DNA from: Sphingomonas baiyangensis
GTDB lineage: Bacteria > Pseudomonadota > Alphaproteobacteria > Sphingomonadales > Sphingomonadaceae
Assembly: GCF_005144715.1 (NCBI RefSeq)
Contig: NZ_SWKR01000002.1
Location: forward strand, 1,062,146 to 1,126,145
Reading direction: 5' to 3'
DNA length: 64,000 nucleotides
The notes below the pieces were generated by a model. That model ran no database searches, was not told where the DNA came from, and saw only the letters and a list, made by a program, of their open reading frames with translations. Numbering within the stretch: position 1 is the stretch's first letter; each line of letters starts with the position of its first letter. Made by a program: the position numbers and the translations under genes. Positions 30,323 through 43,306 of the stretch are shown piece after piece.

Positions 30323-31219
30323 ATGCGGATCGTCTTCATGGGAACGCCGGCCTTCGCGCTGCCGACGCTCGACGCGCTGGTCGCGGCGGGGCACGACGTC
30401 GTGGCGGCGTACAGCCAGCCGCCGCGGCGGGCCGGGCGCGGCAAGGCGCTCACGCTTTCGCCGGTGCAGGCGCGTGCCGAGGCGCTCGGCATCGCGGTGC
30501 ATACGCCGTGCACGCTGCGCGATGCCGATGCGCAGGCAGAGTTCGCCGCGCATGACGCCGATGTCGCGGTGGTCGCCGCCTATGGCCTCATCCTGCCGCC
30601 GCCGGTGCTGGCGGCGCCGCGGCTCGGCTGCCTCAACGTCCACGGATCGCTGCTGCCGCGCTGGCGCGGCGCGGCGCCGATTCAGCGCGCGATCCTGGCG
30701 GGCGATGCCGAGACGGGGGTAGGCATCATGCAGATGGAAGCGGGGCTCGACACCGGGCCGGTACGGCTCGAAGGCCGCACGCCGGTTGACGGCAAGACGG
30801 CGGGCGAACTCACCGAAGAACTGGCAGCCATGGGCGCCGCGCTGATGGTGCGGGTGCTCGCCGATCCCGATCGCTATCCGCCGGTCGCGCAGGCAACCGA
30901 GGGCGTCACGCACGCCGCCAAGATCGACAAGGCCGAGGCAAGGCTCAATTTCACACAGTCCGCGCATTCGGCCGAGCGGCAGGTGCGGGCGTTCAATCCG
31001 GCGCCGGGTGCCTTTTTCGAAGCGCGCGGCGAGCGCATCAAGCTGCTCGCGGCCGAGGTCGATGCGGGCGGCGCTGCGGCGGGCGCGATCATGCCGCATC
31101 CGCGAGGCTTTGCCATCGGATGTGCCGATGGTTTGTTGGTGCCAACGCTCGTCCAGCGCCCGGGCCGCGCCGCCATGACGCCGGCCGAGCTGCTGCGCGG
31201 CTTCGATCTGCTGGCATGA
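30323..31219 (+). CDS. fmt: methionyl-tRNA formyltransferase
   Basis: Formylates Met-tRNA for initiation, using 10-formyl-THF. The ATG at 30323 begins the Rossmann strand [12 protein letters not shown] and gives 298 residues. Catalytic Asn105, His107 and Asp143 sit in the [13 protein letters not shown] and LDTGP motifs, one residue off the E. coli numbering. The C-terminal anticodon-arm domain is complete. The stop overlaps the truA start (ATGA). Confidence 0.97.
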   Translation: MRIVFMGTPAFALPTLDALVAAGHDVVAAYSQPPRRAGRGKALTLSPVQARAEALGIAVHTPCTLRDADAQAEFAAHDADVAVVAAYGLILPPPVLAAPRLGCLNVHGSLLPRWRGAAPIQRAILAGDAETGVGIMQMEAGLDTGPVRLEGRTPVDGKTAGELTEELAAMGAALMVRVLADPDRYPPVAQATEGVTHAAKIDKAEARLNFTQSAHSAERQVRAFNPAPGAFFEARGERIKLLAAEVDAGGAAAGAIMPHPRGFAIGCADGLLVPTLVQRPGRAAMTPAELLRGFDLLA

Positions 31220-31962
31220 CGCGGTACGCGCTGACGATCGAGTATGACGGCCGCCCCTTCATGGGCTGGCAGCGCCAGGCGCATGGACCGAGCGTGCAGC
31301 AGGCGATCGAGGAGGCCGCAGGCGCGATCACCGGCGAGGCTGTGACGGTCCATGCCGCAGGACGTACCGACGCAGGCGTGCATGCGCTGGCGATGCGCGC
31401 GCATTGCGACATCGCCAAGCCGCTCGGCGCCTTCCGCCTGATGGAAGGCCTCAACGCGCTGCTTCGCCCGCGGCCGATCGCGATCCTCGCCTGCGAGGAA
31501 GTGCCCGGCGACTGGCACGCGCGCTTCAGCTGCACCGCGCGACATTACGAATACCGCATTCGCAACCGCCGTGCGCCGTTGACGCTCGAGGCGGGGCGGG
31601 CATGGCGGCTGGCGATGGACCTCGACGCCGATGCGATGGCCGAAGGCGCGCGGCACCTGCTCGGGCGACACGACTTCACCACCTTCCGTTCGGCGCATTG
31701 CCAGGCCGACAGCCCGGTACGCACGCTCGACCGGCTCGATGTGGTACGCGAGGGCGACCTGATCCGCGTGTTCGCATCGGCGCGGTCGTTCCTGCACCAT
31801 CAGGTGCGCTCCATGGTTGGATGCCTCGCCTTTGTGGGAGCGGGGCGCTGGCGGCCCGAGCGGATCGCCGAAGCGCGCGACGCACGCGACCGCGCCGCGC
31901 TGGCGCAGAACGCCCCGCCCGATGGCCTCTACTTCACCGGTGCCGACTATCGCTCAGCGTGA
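31216..31962 (+). CDS. truA: tRNA pseudouridine38-40 synthase
   Basis: Modifies U38-40 in the tRNA anticodon arm. The ATG at 31216 overlaps fmt and gives 248 residues. The catalytic aspartate is Asp52 in [10 protein letters not shown]. The C-terminal half contains [11 protein letters not shown], a family hallmark. It is translationally coupled to fmt. Its 3' end overlaps the convergent RNA methyltransferase gene by 9 bp. Confidence 0.97.
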   Translation: MTRYALTIEYDGRPFMGWQRQAHGPSVQQAIEEAAGAITGEAVTVHAAGRTDAGVHALAMRAHCDIAKPLGAFRLMEGLNALLRPRPIAILACEEVPGDWHARFSCTARHYEYRIRNRRAPLTLEAGRAWRLAMDLDADAMAEGARHLLGRHDFTTFRSAHCQADSPVRTLDRLDVVREGDLIRVFASARSFLHHQVRSMVGCLAFVGAGRWRPERIAEARDARDRAALAQNAPPDGLYFTGADYRSA

Positions 31963-33147
31963 AAAGGCCGCGACCAGCTCGACATGCGTCGACCAGCGGA
32001 ACTGGCCGACGGGCTGCACACAATCGAGCCGGTATCCACCTTCGCAGATCGTCTTGGCATCGCGCGCGAAGCTGCTGGGATTGCACGAGACATAGGCGAT
32101 GCGCGGCACGCTCGCGCCAGCGAGCTCGCCGGCCTGCTCGCGCGCGCCGGCACGCGGCGGATCGAGGATGATCGCACCGAAGCGATCGAGTTCGGCCACC
32201 GTCAGCGGCCGCCGGAACAGATCGCGATGCTCGGTGAAGATCGGGCGTTGCACGGCATTGGCAGCTGCCTGCAACGCCAACACCGCCTCGCGCGCGCCTT
32301 CGGCGGCATAGACCTTGCCGGGCAGCGCGAACGCAAAGGTACCGAGGCCAGCGAACAGATCGGCAATCGCCGGCGCATCGCCAACCGCCTCGCGCACGCC
32401 GGCGATCAGCGCGGCCTCGCCATCGGCGGTTGCCTGCAGGAACGCGCCGGCGGGCATCGGCACCGCGACGCCGCCCAGCGTGATCGTCACCGGCTCGGGC
32501 TGCCAGCGCGCTTCGGCACCATAGCTGTCGTCGATCGAAAGGCGCGCGAGCCGGTGGCGCTGGGCGAAGGCGGTGAGCGCCTCGGTCGCGGCAAGGCCTT
32601 CGCCGAGCCGGCCGTGCAACACCACGTCGACGCCTTGGTCTACGAGCGCCAGATGCACGTCGATCCGCCCCGATTGCGGCAGCTGCGCCGCGAGCAGGCC
32701 GCGCAGCGGCGACAGGAGCGCGAAGAGCTCGGACGCGAGAACCCAGCATTCGTCGAGGTCGATCAGATGATGGCTCTGCGCCTGCGTGAAGCCGAGATGC
32801 ACCTGACGCCCGCGCCGCTCGGCATGAAGCGTCGCGCGCCGGCGCGTGCGTGGTGGCGACAGATAGGGCGCGCGGATCGACGCGTCGAGCCCCTGCCCCT
32901 TCAACGCCCCCTCGACGCGATCGACGAGGTAGCGCGCATAGGCCGCGTCATCGAGATGCTGGAGCTGGCAGCCGCCGCATTGCGGATAGTGGCGGCATGG
33001 GGCCACTTGGCGATGCGGCCCCGGCATCAGGCTGCCGTCACCGAACACGCGGTCGCCCGGGGCGGCAAGCGGCACATGCCGCCCGCTCTGCGTCACGCCC
33101 TCGCCGCGCGCGGCGACGCGGACGATCGGGTCTTCGTCTATCGGCAT
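31954..33147 (-). CDS. class I SAM-dependent RNA m5U methyltransferase (RlmD/TrmA family)
   Basis: Likely methylates a uridine at C5 in 23S rRNA or tRNA. A 397-residue protein with an N-terminal TRAM-like barrel. The four [4Fe-4S] cysteines are Cys51, Cys57, Cys60 (CGGCQLQHL) and Cys134 (DECW), as in RlmD. The SAM site is [11 protein letters not shown], followed by LDPPRAG. The nucleophile is Cys355 in VSCNP and the base is Glu390. RlmD is the best guess; alphaproteobacterial relatives sometimes differ in target. Confidence 0.88.
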   Translation of the reverse strand: MPIDEDPIVRVAARGEGVTQSGRHVPLAAPGDRVFGDGSLMPGPHRQVAPCRHYPQCGGCQLQHLDDAAYARYLVDRVEGALKGQGLDASIRAPYLSPPRTRRRATLHAERRGRQVHLGFTQAQSHHLIDLDECWVLASELFALLSPLRGLLAAQLPQSGRIDVHLALVDQGVDVVLHGRLGEGLAATEALTAFAQRHRLARLSIDDSYGAEARWQPEPVTITLGGVAVPMPAGAFLQATADGEAALIAGVREAVGDAPAIADLFAGLGTFAFALPGKVYAAEGAREAVLALQAAANAVQRPIFTEHRDLFRRPLTVAELDRFGAIILDPPRAGAREQAGELAGASVPRIAYVSCNPSSFARDAKTICEGGYRLDCVQPVGQFRWSTHVELVAAFSR

Positions 33148-34514
33148 TCGGCGATCGCCTGCGGGACATGCATCGGCAGGTCATCGGCTACCAGCGCCGC
33201 GCCGGCAAGCCCCGCCGCGCGCTGGTGCAGCCACACCGCCTCGCACGCGGCACGCATCGGCGCGTGCGTGACCGCCAGTCGTGCCGCCACCAGCCCGGCG
33301 AGCACATCGCCCGTGCCCGCGGTGGAGAGCCAGGATGGCGGATTGGCGACGATGACATTTCCTTCGGGATCGGCGATCACCGTATCGGCGCCCTTGTGGA
33401 TCACCACCGCGCCGCTGGCACGCGCCGCGGCGACCGTTCGCGCGATCTTCGGTGCGTCGCCGGCCCCGAACAAGGCATCGAACTCGCCGCCATGCGGCGT
33501 CAGGATCGTCGGGCTGCGCCGGGCGGCGAGCGCAGCGATCGATATCAGCGCCAGCGCGTCACCATCGAGCACCAGCGGCAAATCGCTCGCCAGCGCCTGC
33601 GCGCAAGCTGCTCGAGCCGCCGCGTCGCGGCCAAGCCCCGGACCGATCAGCAACGCACTGGTCCGAACATCGGCGATCGTGTCGCTGCGCGCGTCGGGCT
33701 CACGGTGGACGATGGCGTCGAGCGGCGTCCTGCGATCGTCGCTCGCCAGCACGACATAGCCCGCCCCGCCCCGCGCGGCGGCGGCAGCCGCAAGCCGTGC
33801 GGCCCCGCCCATCGCGCCGCCAATCACGCAGACCAATCCGCGCGAATATTTATGCTCGGCTGCCGCAGGTGGATTGATGCGTGGCCGCGCGATGGTGCGT
33901 GCGCTGCTGGAAACGTCGATGCCGATCGGGTCGAGCAGCACATGCCCGCATCTGGACGCAGCCTCACCCGCCACATGCGCGAACTTGAGCGAGCCGAGCG
34001 CCAGCGTGACATCGGCGCGGATCGCATCTCCCAAGGCCGCGCCGCGATCGGCGTCGATGCCCGATGGCAGGTCGATCGACAGGATGAACGCATCCTCACA
34101 GAGACGGGCGGCGGCCTCGCCGTCGAAGGCGCGCGACATGCCGGTGCCGAACAGGCCGTCGATCACGAAGGGTCGCGGCGGGGCGTCGGCGAGCGATGTG
34201 ACCGGCCCAGCCCAGCGCGCGCGCATCGCGGCTGCGGCGCCCGCGCGGGGCTCACCCAGCGCCGCGACGCGCACGTCACAGCCCGCCGCCCGCAACAGAC
34301 ACGCCGCGCCATAGGCATCACCGCCATTGTTGCCCGGCCCCGCAAGCACGAGGATCGGCCGGCCGGCGGCGAATCGCGCCGCTTCGCGGGCCACCGCGTG
34401 TGCGGCGCGTTCCATCAGATCTGCGGGCACGATGCCGCGCGCCGCGCAGGCCGCCTCCGCCGCCGCCATTTGCGCGGCCGACAGGATGGGGGCGCCGGCG
34501 GGCAGCCGCCTCAC
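33138..34514 (-). CDS. nnr: bifunctional NAD(P)H-hydrate epimerase / ADP-dependent dehydratase
   Basis: Repairs damaged NAD(P)HX. I place the start at the GTG at 34514, overlapping the lipoprotein stop (GTGA), for 458 residues. The N-terminal YjeF_N epimerase contains LAGPGNNGGDAYGA and DGLFGTGMSR. The C-terminal ribokinase-like dehydratase contains LVCVIGGAMGG, LTPHGGEFDALFG and the ATP/ADP site STAGTGDVLAG. The fusion is common in bacteria. It overlaps the downstream RNA methyltransferase by 10 bp. Confidence 0.93.
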   Translation of the reverse strand: MRRLPAGAPILSAAQMAAAEAACAARGIVPADLMERAAHAVAREAARFAAGRPILVLAGPGNNGGDAYGAACLLRAAGCDVRVAALGEPRAGAAAAMRARWAGPVTSLADAPPRPFVIDGLFGTGMSRAFDGEAAARLCEDAFILSIDLPSGIDADRGAALGDAIRADVTLALGSLKFAHVAGEAASRCGHVLLDPIGIDVSSSARTIARPRINPPAAAEHKYSRGLVCVIGGAMGGAARLAAAAAARGGAGYVVLASDDRRTPLDAIVHREPDARSDTIADVRTSALLIGPGLGRDAAARAACAQALASDLPLVLDGDALALISIAALAARRSPTILTPHGGEFDALFGAGDAPKIARTVAAARASGAVVIHKGADTVIADPEGNVIVANPPSWLSTAGTGDVLAGLVAARLAVTHAPMRAACEAVWLHQRAAGLAGAALVADDLPMHVPQAIAECR

Positions 34515-34897
34515 GAGCGCGTGATCGTTTCCGGCAGGCGGAAGCGCGCGCCGCCGATCGCCACTTCGATCAGGCCATCGGCCACGGTTCGAACCTCGGC
34601 GCGCTCGGCGCCGTCGGCTGGCACGAGCCCCCCGTCGCGCGTCACGCGCATGCGGCGGAATCCGCCATCGGGAAGCTGCAACGTCAGCACCATGCCTTCG
34701 GCATCGAGCGTGCGATCGAGCGAGCAGGCGCGCGCGAAGCCGTCGGCGCCCTCGGGCGCGCACAGGATACGGCCGTCATCCTCGGCGGCAACGGCCACCT
34801 GTTCCTCGACGTTCTCGATGACGGGCGGCGGCGCAGGCGCCTTCTCGCAACCGCCAAGCAGGAGCGATGCGAAGACGGCGAGACTAGATATCCGCAT
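34511..34897 (-). CDS. small predicted lipoprotein
   Basis: About 128 residues from the ATG at 34897; in-frame ATGs at 34903 and 34915 are alternatives. The signal is [15 protein letters not shown] with a clear lipobox (LGGC), so the mature protein is probably lipid-anchored at its Cys. The mature part is acidic at first ([15 protein letters not shown]), then carries two further cysteines and beta-rich sequence. No family recognised. It overlaps the end of ilvD by 14 bp and the nnr start by 4 bp, so all three are coupled. Confidence 0.8.
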   Translation of the reverse strand: MRISSLAVFASLLLGGCEKAPAPPPVIENVEEQVAVAAEDDGRILCAPEGADGFARACSLDRTLDAEGMVLTLQLPDGGFRRMRVTRDGGLVPADGAERAEVRTVADGLIEVAIGGARFRLPETITRS

Positions 34898-36605
34898 AGA
34901 CATGGGTTTCGGCACTCGCTCCGGGATGCGTTACCGCGCCCTTGTAGGCGGGGCCCACCGTCTTCGCATAGCGCCAGAGCGCACCCGAGCCATAGTCGTT
35001 GGTGCGCGCAACCCAGCGCGCGCGCCGCTCGGCCAGTACGTCTGCCGGCACATCCAGGTCGATCGTGCCGGCCTCGGCGTCGATCGCGATCGTGTCGCCG
35101 TCCTCGACGAGCGCGATCGGTCCGCCATCGGCAGCCTCGGGGCCGACATGGCCGATGCAGAAGCCGCGCGTGCCGCCCGAGAAGCGCCCATCGGTGATGA
35201 GCGCCACCTTCTCGCCCAGCCCCAGGCCATAGAGCGCCGCGGTGGTCGACAGCATCTCGCGCATGCCCGGCCCGCCTTTCGGCCCTTCATAGCGGATGAC
35301 GATGACCGATCCCTCGGCGATATCGCGCGCCTCGACGGCGGCGAAGGCGTCCTCCTCGCAATCGAAGCAGCGCGCGGTGCCGGTGAACTGGAGGCGCGCC
35401 ATGCCCGCCACCTTCACGATCGCGCCATCGGGCGCCAGGCTGCCGCGCAGACCGACGACGCCGCCCGTCGGCGTGATCGGCGCCTTGACGTCATAGATGA
35501 CCTTCTGATCGGGATTCCATGTCACGGCGTCGATATTCTCGCCGAGCGTGCGGCCCGTCACGGTCATGCAATCGCCGTCGAGCAGACCGCCGGCGAGCAT
35601 CGTCTTCATCAGCATGTAGACGCCGCCCGCTTCGTGCATGTCCCTGGCGACATAGCGGCCGCCAGGCTTGAGATCGGCGAGGTAGGGTGTCGACTTGAAG
35701 GCTTCGGCGACGTCGAACAGATCGAAATCGATGCCCGCCTCGCTTGCCATCGCGGGCAGATGCAGCGCGGCGTTGGTCGATCCGCCGGTCGCAGCCACCA
35801 CGCGCGCAGCGTTGACGAAGGCAGCGCGCGTGGCGATGTCGCGCGGGCGCAGGTTGCGCGCCACCAGCTCCATCACCTGCTCGCCCGCCGCAACCGCGAT
35901 CTCCTCGCGGCTGCGATAGGGTGCCGGCACCATGTTCGAATTGGGCAGCGACAGCCCGATCGCCTCGCCAACGCAGGCCATGGTGTTGGCGGTGAACTGG
36001 CCGCCGCACGCGCCATGGCCGGGGCATGCGACCTTCTCGAGTGCGGTCAGCTCGTGCAGCGGGCAGTTGCCTGCGGCATAGCGCCCCACCGCCTCGAACA
36101 CGTCGACCACGGTTACGTCGCGTTCCTCGAACCGGCCGGGCAGGATCGACCCGCCATAGACGAAGATGCCCGGCACGTTGAGCCGCAGCATCGCCATCAT
36201 CATGCCGGGCAGCGACTTGTCGCAGCCGGCGAAGCCCAGGAACGCGTCATAGCAATGGCCGCGCATCGAAAGCTCGATCGAATCGGCGATCACCTCGCGG
36301 CTGACGAGCGACGCCTTCATGCCCTGATGGCCCATCGCGATGCCGTCGGTCACGGTGATGGTGTTGAAGCGCCGCGGCATCCCCCCGCCCGCCTCGACAC
36401 CGGCACGCGCGGCATCGGCCTGCATGTCGAGCGTGGTGTTGCAAGGCGCACTGTCGTTGCCCGCGCTGGCGATGCCCACGAAGGGGCGCGCGATCGCTTC
36501 CTCCTCAAGCCCCATCGCATAATAATAGCTGCGGTGCGGCGCACGCTCGGGGCCGACGGATACGTGGCGGCTCGGGAGGCGCGCCTTATCGAAACGGTTG
36601 GTCAT
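34884..36605 (-). CDS. ilvD: dihydroxy-acid dehydratase
   Basis: Iron-sulfur dehydratase giving 2-keto acids for isoleucine and valine; 573 residues. Candidate cluster ligands are Cys55, Cys128 and Cys200, in [12 protein letters not shown] for the last. [11 protein letters not shown] holds Lys130, the usual carbamylated residue. The C-terminal swivel domain contains [14 protein letters not shown]. Sugar-acid dehydratases (ArbD/Edd-like) are related, but the overall motif pattern and length fit IlvD best. No other ilv genes are nearby. Confidence 0.93.
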   Translation of the reverse strand: MTNRFDKARLPSRHVSVGPERAPHRSYYYAMGLEEEAIARPFVGIASAGNDSAPCNTTLDMQADAARAGVEAGGGMPRRFNTITVTDGIAMGHQGMKASLVSREVIADSIELSMRGHCYDAFLGFAGCDKSLPGMMMAMLRLNVPGIFVYGGSILPGRFEERDVTVVDVFEAVGRYAAGNCPLHELTALEKVACPGHGACGGQFTANTMACVGEAIGLSLPNSNMVPAPYRSREEIAVAAGEQVMELVARNLRPRDIATRAAFVNAARVVAATGGSTNAALHLPAMASEAGIDFDLFDVAEAFKSTPYLADLKPGGRYVARDMHEAGGVYMLMKTMLAGGLLDGDCMTVTGRTLGENIDAVTWNPDQKVIYDVKAPITPTGGVVGLRGSLAPDGAIVKVAGMARLQFTGTARCFDCEEDAFAAVEARDIAEGSVIVIRYEGPKGGPGMREMLSTTAALYGLGLGEKVALITDGRFSGGTRGFCIGHVGPEAADGGPIALVEDGDTIAIDAEAGTIDLDVPADVLAERRARWVARTNDYGSGALWRYAKTVGPAYKGAVTHPGASAETHVYADI

Positions 36606-36614
36606 GGCGCAAGG

Positions 36615-37339
36615 CTATTGCGTCGGAGCGCCCGATTTCGCAACCCTGTTGCGCGCGCTTTCGATGATCGGCGCCAAGAGGACAGACCAGCGCGATACCC
36701 CTGCGTCATCGGCCAGCAGGTCGTTGCACACTTCGATCGAAACGCATGCGATGCCGTTGGCCTCACCGTGGCGGTTGAGCGTGGCGTTGAGCATCCGCCC
36801 CGAATAGGGAGCGTTGTCGCCGGTCGCGATGCCCGCCGAGCGCAGCCCGTCGATCATCAAATGCGCCGCGCGGTCGTCACGATTGTAGAGGATTCCCGCA
36901 TCGATGGCGCGCGGCTCGCCGCCCGCCTCGAGCTGCCTCGTGTAGCTGTGGATTGCGACGATGAGCGCAGGGCGGGACCGGCGCACCGCCGCCGCGACCG
37001 CGCGGTGATAGGGCGCCTGGAAGTGCGCGATGCGCGCCCAGCGATCCGCACCGACATTGCCGGGGATGGCGTGGCCGTCCGAAGTTTCGGGCACGAGCGC
37101 GGGATGATCGGGTTCACGATGCAGATCGATCACCAGCCGCGATACGGTGCCGAGCACCGCCGGCGCACCAAGCCTTGCCGCCAAAGCATGCGTCAGCGCG
37201 CCGGCGCCCAGATCGACGGCGATGTGCAAACCGAGCAGCGACAGATCGATACGCAGATCGATGTCTTGCGGCACCGCGGCCGATGCATGATCGCACAGCA
37301 GCAGGATATCGCCCGCGCCGGGGAGCAGTTCGGCCGCGC

Positions 37340-37343
<4 letters not shown>
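36615..37343 (-). CDS. N-formylglutamate amidohydrolase family protein
   Basis: Zinc hydrolase of the HutG-like (N-formylglutamate amidohydrolase) family, 242 residues from the ATG at 37343. Visible motifs are LLLCDHASAAVP, LVIDLHREPDHP, VAIHSYTRQ and VSIEVCNDLLA, which carry the expected His and Glu metal ligands. No histidine-utilisation genes are adjacent, so its true substrate is open. The start overlaps the GNAT stop (ATGA). It is coupled to GNAT and hemB upstream. Confidence 0.87.
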
Positions 37344-38967
<1,624 letters not shown>

Positions 38968-41610
38968 TTATCCGAGCCGCGCCAGCGCCGCACTCAACCG
39001 TTCTGCCTCGGCAGCCTTTTCGGCGTGATCGGCGCGTGCCTTCTCGACAGCTTCGGGTTTCGCACGCTCAACAAAGCTGGGATTGCCGAGCCGCCCCGCA
39101 AGCGCATCGCGCTCCTTGCCGGCCGCGGCGATCGCCTTGGTGAGACGCGCGCGTTCGGCTTCGAGATCGATGACGCCATCGAGCGGCAAGACATAGGTAG
39201 CCTGATCGACGACAATCTGGAGCGCGCCGCCCTCGCTTGGTTCGCCGCTATTCGGATCGACACGCGCCAGGCGCGTCAATGCCGGCCGCTGCCGCTCGAT
39301 GCGCTCACTGGTCGCGGCATCGGCGTCGCGGACGTGCAGCGCCATCCGCGCGCCCGGCGGCACGTTGAGCTCGGTTCGAGCGGCCCTGATTTCGCTCACC
39401 AGCCGGATCAGCCAGTCGATCTCGGCGCGCGCGGCGGGATTGAGCGCGCGGGCGTCGGGCATCGGCCACTTGGCGACGATCAGGTCGTGCTCGCGTGTCC
39501 CCAGCGCATGCCACAGTTCCTCGGTGATGAACGGCATGAAGGGGTGGAGCATGACAAGGATCTGATCGAGCACCCAGCCGGCGACGGCCCGCGTTTCGGC
39601 ATCGATCGTGCCGCGCTCATCGCCGGTCGAGATCGGCTTGATGAGCTCCAGATACCAGTCGCAGAAGCGGCTCCACGTGAACTGGTAGATCGTGTTCGCG
39701 GCCGCGTCGAAACGGAGATCGGCGAGCGCGAGGTCGAGCGCCTGCACCGTCTCGACCGTCTCGGCGATGATCCACTGGTTGACCGCGAGCGTCGCGGGCG
39801 GCGGCTCGATCGTCTGCGAAGCGCCGATGCCGTTGGCCATCGCGAAGCGGGTGGCGTTCCACAGCTTGGTCGCGAAGTTGCGATAGCCCTCGACGCGCTT
39901 CTCATCCATCTTGATGTCGCGGCCCTGGCTTTCCATCGCCGCCATGAAGAAGCGCAGCGCATCGGCGCCGTACCGGTCGATCAGGCCGAGCGGGTCGACG
40001 GTGTTGCCCTTCGACTTAGACATCTTGGCGCCATCGGCGGCGCGGACGAGGCCGTGAAGGTAGAGCTTGCGGAACGGCACATCGCCGAGGAAATGCATCC
40101 CCTGCATCATCATCCGCGCATCCCAGAAGAACAGGATGTCGAAGCCCGAAACGAGGATGTCATTGGGATAGCGGCCGGCGTCGCGCGGATCGCTGTCCGG
40201 CCAGCCCAAGGTAGCAAAGGGCCACAAGGCACTGGAAAACCACGTATCGAGCACGTCGGGATCGCGGGTCAGCGTTGTGCCCTCCCCCGCCTGCGCCTGT
40301 GCTTCGACTTCGGTTTCAGCGACGAATACGCGGCCGTCCTCGGCATACCATGCCGGTATCCGGTGCCCCCACCAGAGTTGCCGCGAGACGCACCAGGGCT
40401 GGATGTTCTCCATCCAGTTGAAAAAGGTCTTTTCCCAGCTCTTTGGCACCACATCGATGCGGCCGTCGCGCACCGCTTCGATCGGGCCCTGGGCGAGCGT
40501 CGCGGCGTCGACATACCATTGGTCGGTTAGCCACGGTTCGATCACCACGCCCGAGCGATCACCATAAGGCGCCTGGATGACGCGGTCCTCGACCTTGACC
40601 AGCACGCCTTCGGCCTCGAGCATCGCGACGACGCGCTTGCGCGCCTCGAACCGATCGAGCCCCAGCAACTCGTCGGGCACGCCACCGCACTGGACGATCG
40701 CCGCCTTGGCATCGAGCATGTTAAGCATCGCGGCGGGCTTGAACCCGGCGCGAACGCCTACCTCGAAGTCGTTGAAATCATGCCCTGGCGTGATCTTCAC
40801 CGCGCCCGACCCCAGCTCGGGATCGGCATGCTCGTCGGCGACGATGGGAATCAGCCGCCCGGTGATCGGCAGGCGGACCTGCCGGCCGACGAGCGCGGTG
40901 TAGCGCGCGTCGTCGGGATTCACCGCCACCGCCATGTCGGCGAGCATCGTCTCGGGCCGCGTCGTCGCCACTTCGATATGCCCCGAGCCGTCTTCGAGCG
41001 GGTAGCGCAATGTCCAGAAGCCGCCCTGCACCTCGCGCGTCTCGACCTCGAGATCGCTGATCGCGGTGCCGAGGCCGGGGTCCCAGTTCACGAGGCGCTT
41101 GTCACGGTAGATCAGGCCCTGCTTGTGCAGCTCGACGAACACCTTGAGGACGGCCTTCGAGAAGCCCTCGTCCATCGTGAAGCGCTCGTTTGCCCAGTCC
41201 ATCGAGCAGCCGAGCCGGCGCAGCTGGCGCGTGATCGCACCGCCGCTCTCGGCCTTCCATTCCCACACCTTGTCGATGAAGGCCTCACGGCCAAGGTCGG
41301 CTCGCTTGACGCCGTCCTTAGCCAGATTGCGCTCGACCACCATCTGCGTGGCGATGCCGGCATGGTCGGTGCCGACGACCCAGCGCGCGTCGCGGCCCTT
41401 GAGGCGCGCGTGCCGCACCAGAATGTCCTGCAACGTGTTGTCGAGCGCATGGCCGATATGCAAGCTGCCCGTTACGTTGGGCGGGGGATTGACCAGCGTG
41501 AACGGATCGGCGCCGGGCCGCTCGGGGCGGAACAGGCCTGCATCTTCCCAGTGCGCATACCAGCGCTGCTCGATGGCGGCGGGATCGAAAGTCTTCGGGA
41601 GTTCGCTCAT
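38968..41610 (-). CDS. valS: valyl-tRNA synthetase
   Basis: Charges tRNA-Val; 880 residues, class Ia. The HIGH motif is at residues 51-54 ([11 protein letters not shown]). The KMSKS loop follows in [15 protein letters not shown]. An editing domain lies between. The C-terminal coiled coil ([20 protein letters not shown]) ends the protein. It is separated by a 39-bp gap from the LOV kinase gene upstream on the same strand. Confidence 0.98.
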   Translation of the reverse strand: MSELPKTFDPAAIEQRWYAHWEDAGLFRPERPGADPFTLVNPPPNVTGSLHIGHALDNTLQDILVRHARLKGRDARWVVGTDHAGIATQMVVERNLAKDGVKRADLGREAFIDKVWEWKAESGGAITRQLRRLGCSMDWANERFTMDEGFSKAVLKVFVELHKQGLIYRDKRLVNWDPGLGTAISDLEVETREVQGGFWTLRYPLEDGSGHIEVATTRPETMLADMAVAVNPDDARYTALVGRQVRLPITGRLIPIVADEHADPELGSGAVKITPGHDFNDFEVGVRAGFKPAAMLNMLDAKAAIVQCGGVPDELLGLDRFEARKRVVAMLEAEGVLVKVEDRVIQAPYGDRSGVVIEPWLTDQWYVDAATLAQGPIEAVRDGRIDVVPKSWEKTFFNWMENIQPWCVSRQLWWGHRIPAWYAEDGRVFVAETEVEAQAQAGEGTTLTRDPDVLDTWFSSALWPFATLGWPDSDPRDAGRYPNDILVSGFDILFFWDARMMMQGMHFLGDVPFRKLYLHGLVRAADGAKMSKSKGNTVDPLGLIDRYGADALRFFMAAMESQGRDIKMDEKRVEGYRNFATKLWNATRFAMANGIGASQTIEPPPATLAVNQWIIAETVETVQALDLALADLRFDAAANTIYQFTWSRFCDWYLELIKPISTGDERGTIDAETRAVAGWVLDQILVMLHPFMPFITEELWHALGTREHDLIVAKWPMPDARALNPAARAEIDWLIRLVSEIRAARTELNVPPGARMALHVRDADAATSERIERQRPALTRLARVDPNSGEPSEGGALQIVVDQATYVLPLDGVIDLEAERARLTKAIAAAGKERDALAGRLGNPSFVERAKPEAVEKARADHAEKAAEAERLSAALARLG

Positions 41611-41649
41611 CCGCGCGGCATTACCCAGCGTGCCGATAGGCGCAAGCCT

Positions 41650-43263
41650 TCAGGTAATGCCCGTCGGCCCTTCGAGCAGCTGGCGCACGCGCTGGGCAAG
41701 GTCGGCACGGCGATAGGGCTTGCGCACCAGCTCGAACGCGCGGCTATCCTCATCGAGCGCACGGTCCGAATAGCCCGTGGTCAGCAGCACGGGAAGCGAC
41801 GGAAATTCGCGCCGCACCGTCTGCGCGAGCGCGACGCCGCTCATGCCCGGCATCACGATATCGGTGAAGAGCAGCCGGAATTCCTTGCCGTCGCGCAGCA
41901 GATCGAGCGCGCGCTGCGCCGAATCGACGTGCATCACGCCATAGCCCAGATCCTCGAGCATCGCCTTGCCAAGCTCGGCGACCTGCGGCTGGTCCTCGAC
42001 CATCAGGATCTGCTGCCCCGAACCGCGCACCTGCTGGGCCGGTGCACGAGTGCCCTCGACCATGCCGCGTGCGCGCGGGAAATAGAGCGTAAAGCGCGCG
42101 CCGCCATCGGGCAGATTCTCGACCGAGACGCCACCGCCCGACTGGCGCATGAAGCCATAGACCATCGATAGGCCGAGCCCCGTGCCCTTGCCGACGCCCT
42201 TGGTCGAAAAGAACGGGTCGAAAATCTTGTCGATCGCGTCCTCGTCGACGCCGGTGCCGGTATCCGATACCGAAACGGCGACATATTCGCCCGGCTCGAG
42301 CCCGTTCGCTCGCGGATCGTCCTCGGTCGACACGAGATTCTCGGTCGCGATCGTCACCATGCCCGTGCAGCCCATCGCGTCGCGCGCGTTGGCGAGCAGG
42401 TTCAAAAGCGCCATCTCGGCCTGTACCGGATCGATGCGGCTATTCCACAGATCGTCGGAGAACGAGCGGCGGATCGTTATGTCGCCGCCTACGTGCCGAT
42501 CGACGATCGGGCCGAAATCGGAAATCAGCGTGTTGAGGTTGAGCAGCCGGTCGCGAAGCTCCTGCTTGCGCGCAAAGGCAAGCAGCTGCTGCGTGAGCGT
42601 GGCGCCGCGCCCGGCCGCCATGCCGATCGCCTCGATCGCGCGGCGCGCGGCGCGATCCGACTCGTCGATGCGGCTTTCGAGCAGATCGACATAGCCGAGC
42701 ACGACCTGAAGCAGATTGTTGAAATCATGCGCGATGCCACCGGTCAGCTTGCCGACGGCTTCCATCTTCTGCGCCTGGTGCAGCGCTTCCTCGGCCTCCT
42801 TGCGGCGCGAGATATCGAGCTGGCTGGCGAAGAAGAATTTGAGCTTGCCCGCCTCGTCGAACACCGGCGACACGAACAGCGCGTTCCAGAAGGTCGAGCC
42901 GTTCTTGCGGTAGTTGAGCACTTCGACCGCGACTTCCTCCTCGCGGCGGATGGCGTCGCGCACCTGGTCGATCACCGAGCGGTCGGTCTCGGGGCCCTGG
43001 AGCAGCCGGCAGTTGCGCCCGATCAGTTCCTCGAGCGCATAGCCCGTCATGCGGATGAAGGCGTTGTTGGCAAAAATGATCGGGTTGTCGTCCTGCCACG
43101 GATCGGTGACGATCATCGGCATCCGCGTCGTCTCGACCGCGGCGAAGAAGATATCGTGGCGCGCGCCTGCGGGCGGGGTGGTGTCAGCGATGTGCGGCGG
43201 CGGACCCAGAGGTTCGCCGCCGTGCATCGCGTCGGTAGGGGCGCCGGTCAGTTCGTCGCTCAT
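41650..43263 (-). CDS. LOV-domain hybrid histidine kinase (PAS/LOV - HisKA - HATPase - receiver)
   Basis: Predicted blue-light sensor kinase, 537 residues from the ATG at 43263. The PAS domain carries the LOV motif GRNCRLLQG with photo-active Cys85. Flavin-contact residues Asn117, Asn127 and Gln148 are at the expected places (LNYRKNG, FWNALF, FASQLD). Phospho-acceptor His179 is in GGIAHDFNN. The kinase domain has N-box Asn292, G1 DTGTG at 334-338, and GTGLGLSMVYG. A C-terminal receiver has Asp468 and Lys515. It is probably cytosolic, as no membrane segment is seen. Confidence 0.93.
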   Translation of the reverse strand: MSDELTGAPTDAMHGGEPLGPPPHIADTTPPAGARHDIFFAAVETTRMPMIVTDPWQDDNPIIFANNAFIRMTGYALEELIGRNCRLLQGPETDRSVIDQVRDAIRREEEVAVEVLNYRKNGSTFWNALFVSPVFDEAGKLKFFFASQLDISRRKEAEEALHQAQKMEAVGKLTGGIAHDFNNLLQVVLGYVDLLESRIDESDRAARRAIEAIGMAAGRGATLTQQLLAFARKQELRDRLLNLNTLISDFGPIVDRHVGGDITIRRSFSDDLWNSRIDPVQAEMALLNLLANARDAMGCTGMVTIATENLVSTEDDPRANGLEPGEYVAVSVSDTGTGVDEDAIDKIFDPFFSTKGVGKGTGLGLSMVYGFMRQSGGGVSVENLPDGGARFTLYFPRARGMVEGTRAPAQQVRGSGQQILMVEDQPQVAELGKAMLEDLGYGVMHVDSAQRALDLLRDGKEFRLLFTDIVMPGMSGVALAQTVRREFPSLPVLLTTGYSDRALDEDSRAFELVRKPYRRADLAQRVRQLLEGPTGIT

Positions 43264-43306
43264 ATGCGGCAAACCCCTGGACGCGCGATCGGTTGCACGC
43301 AAGCCG

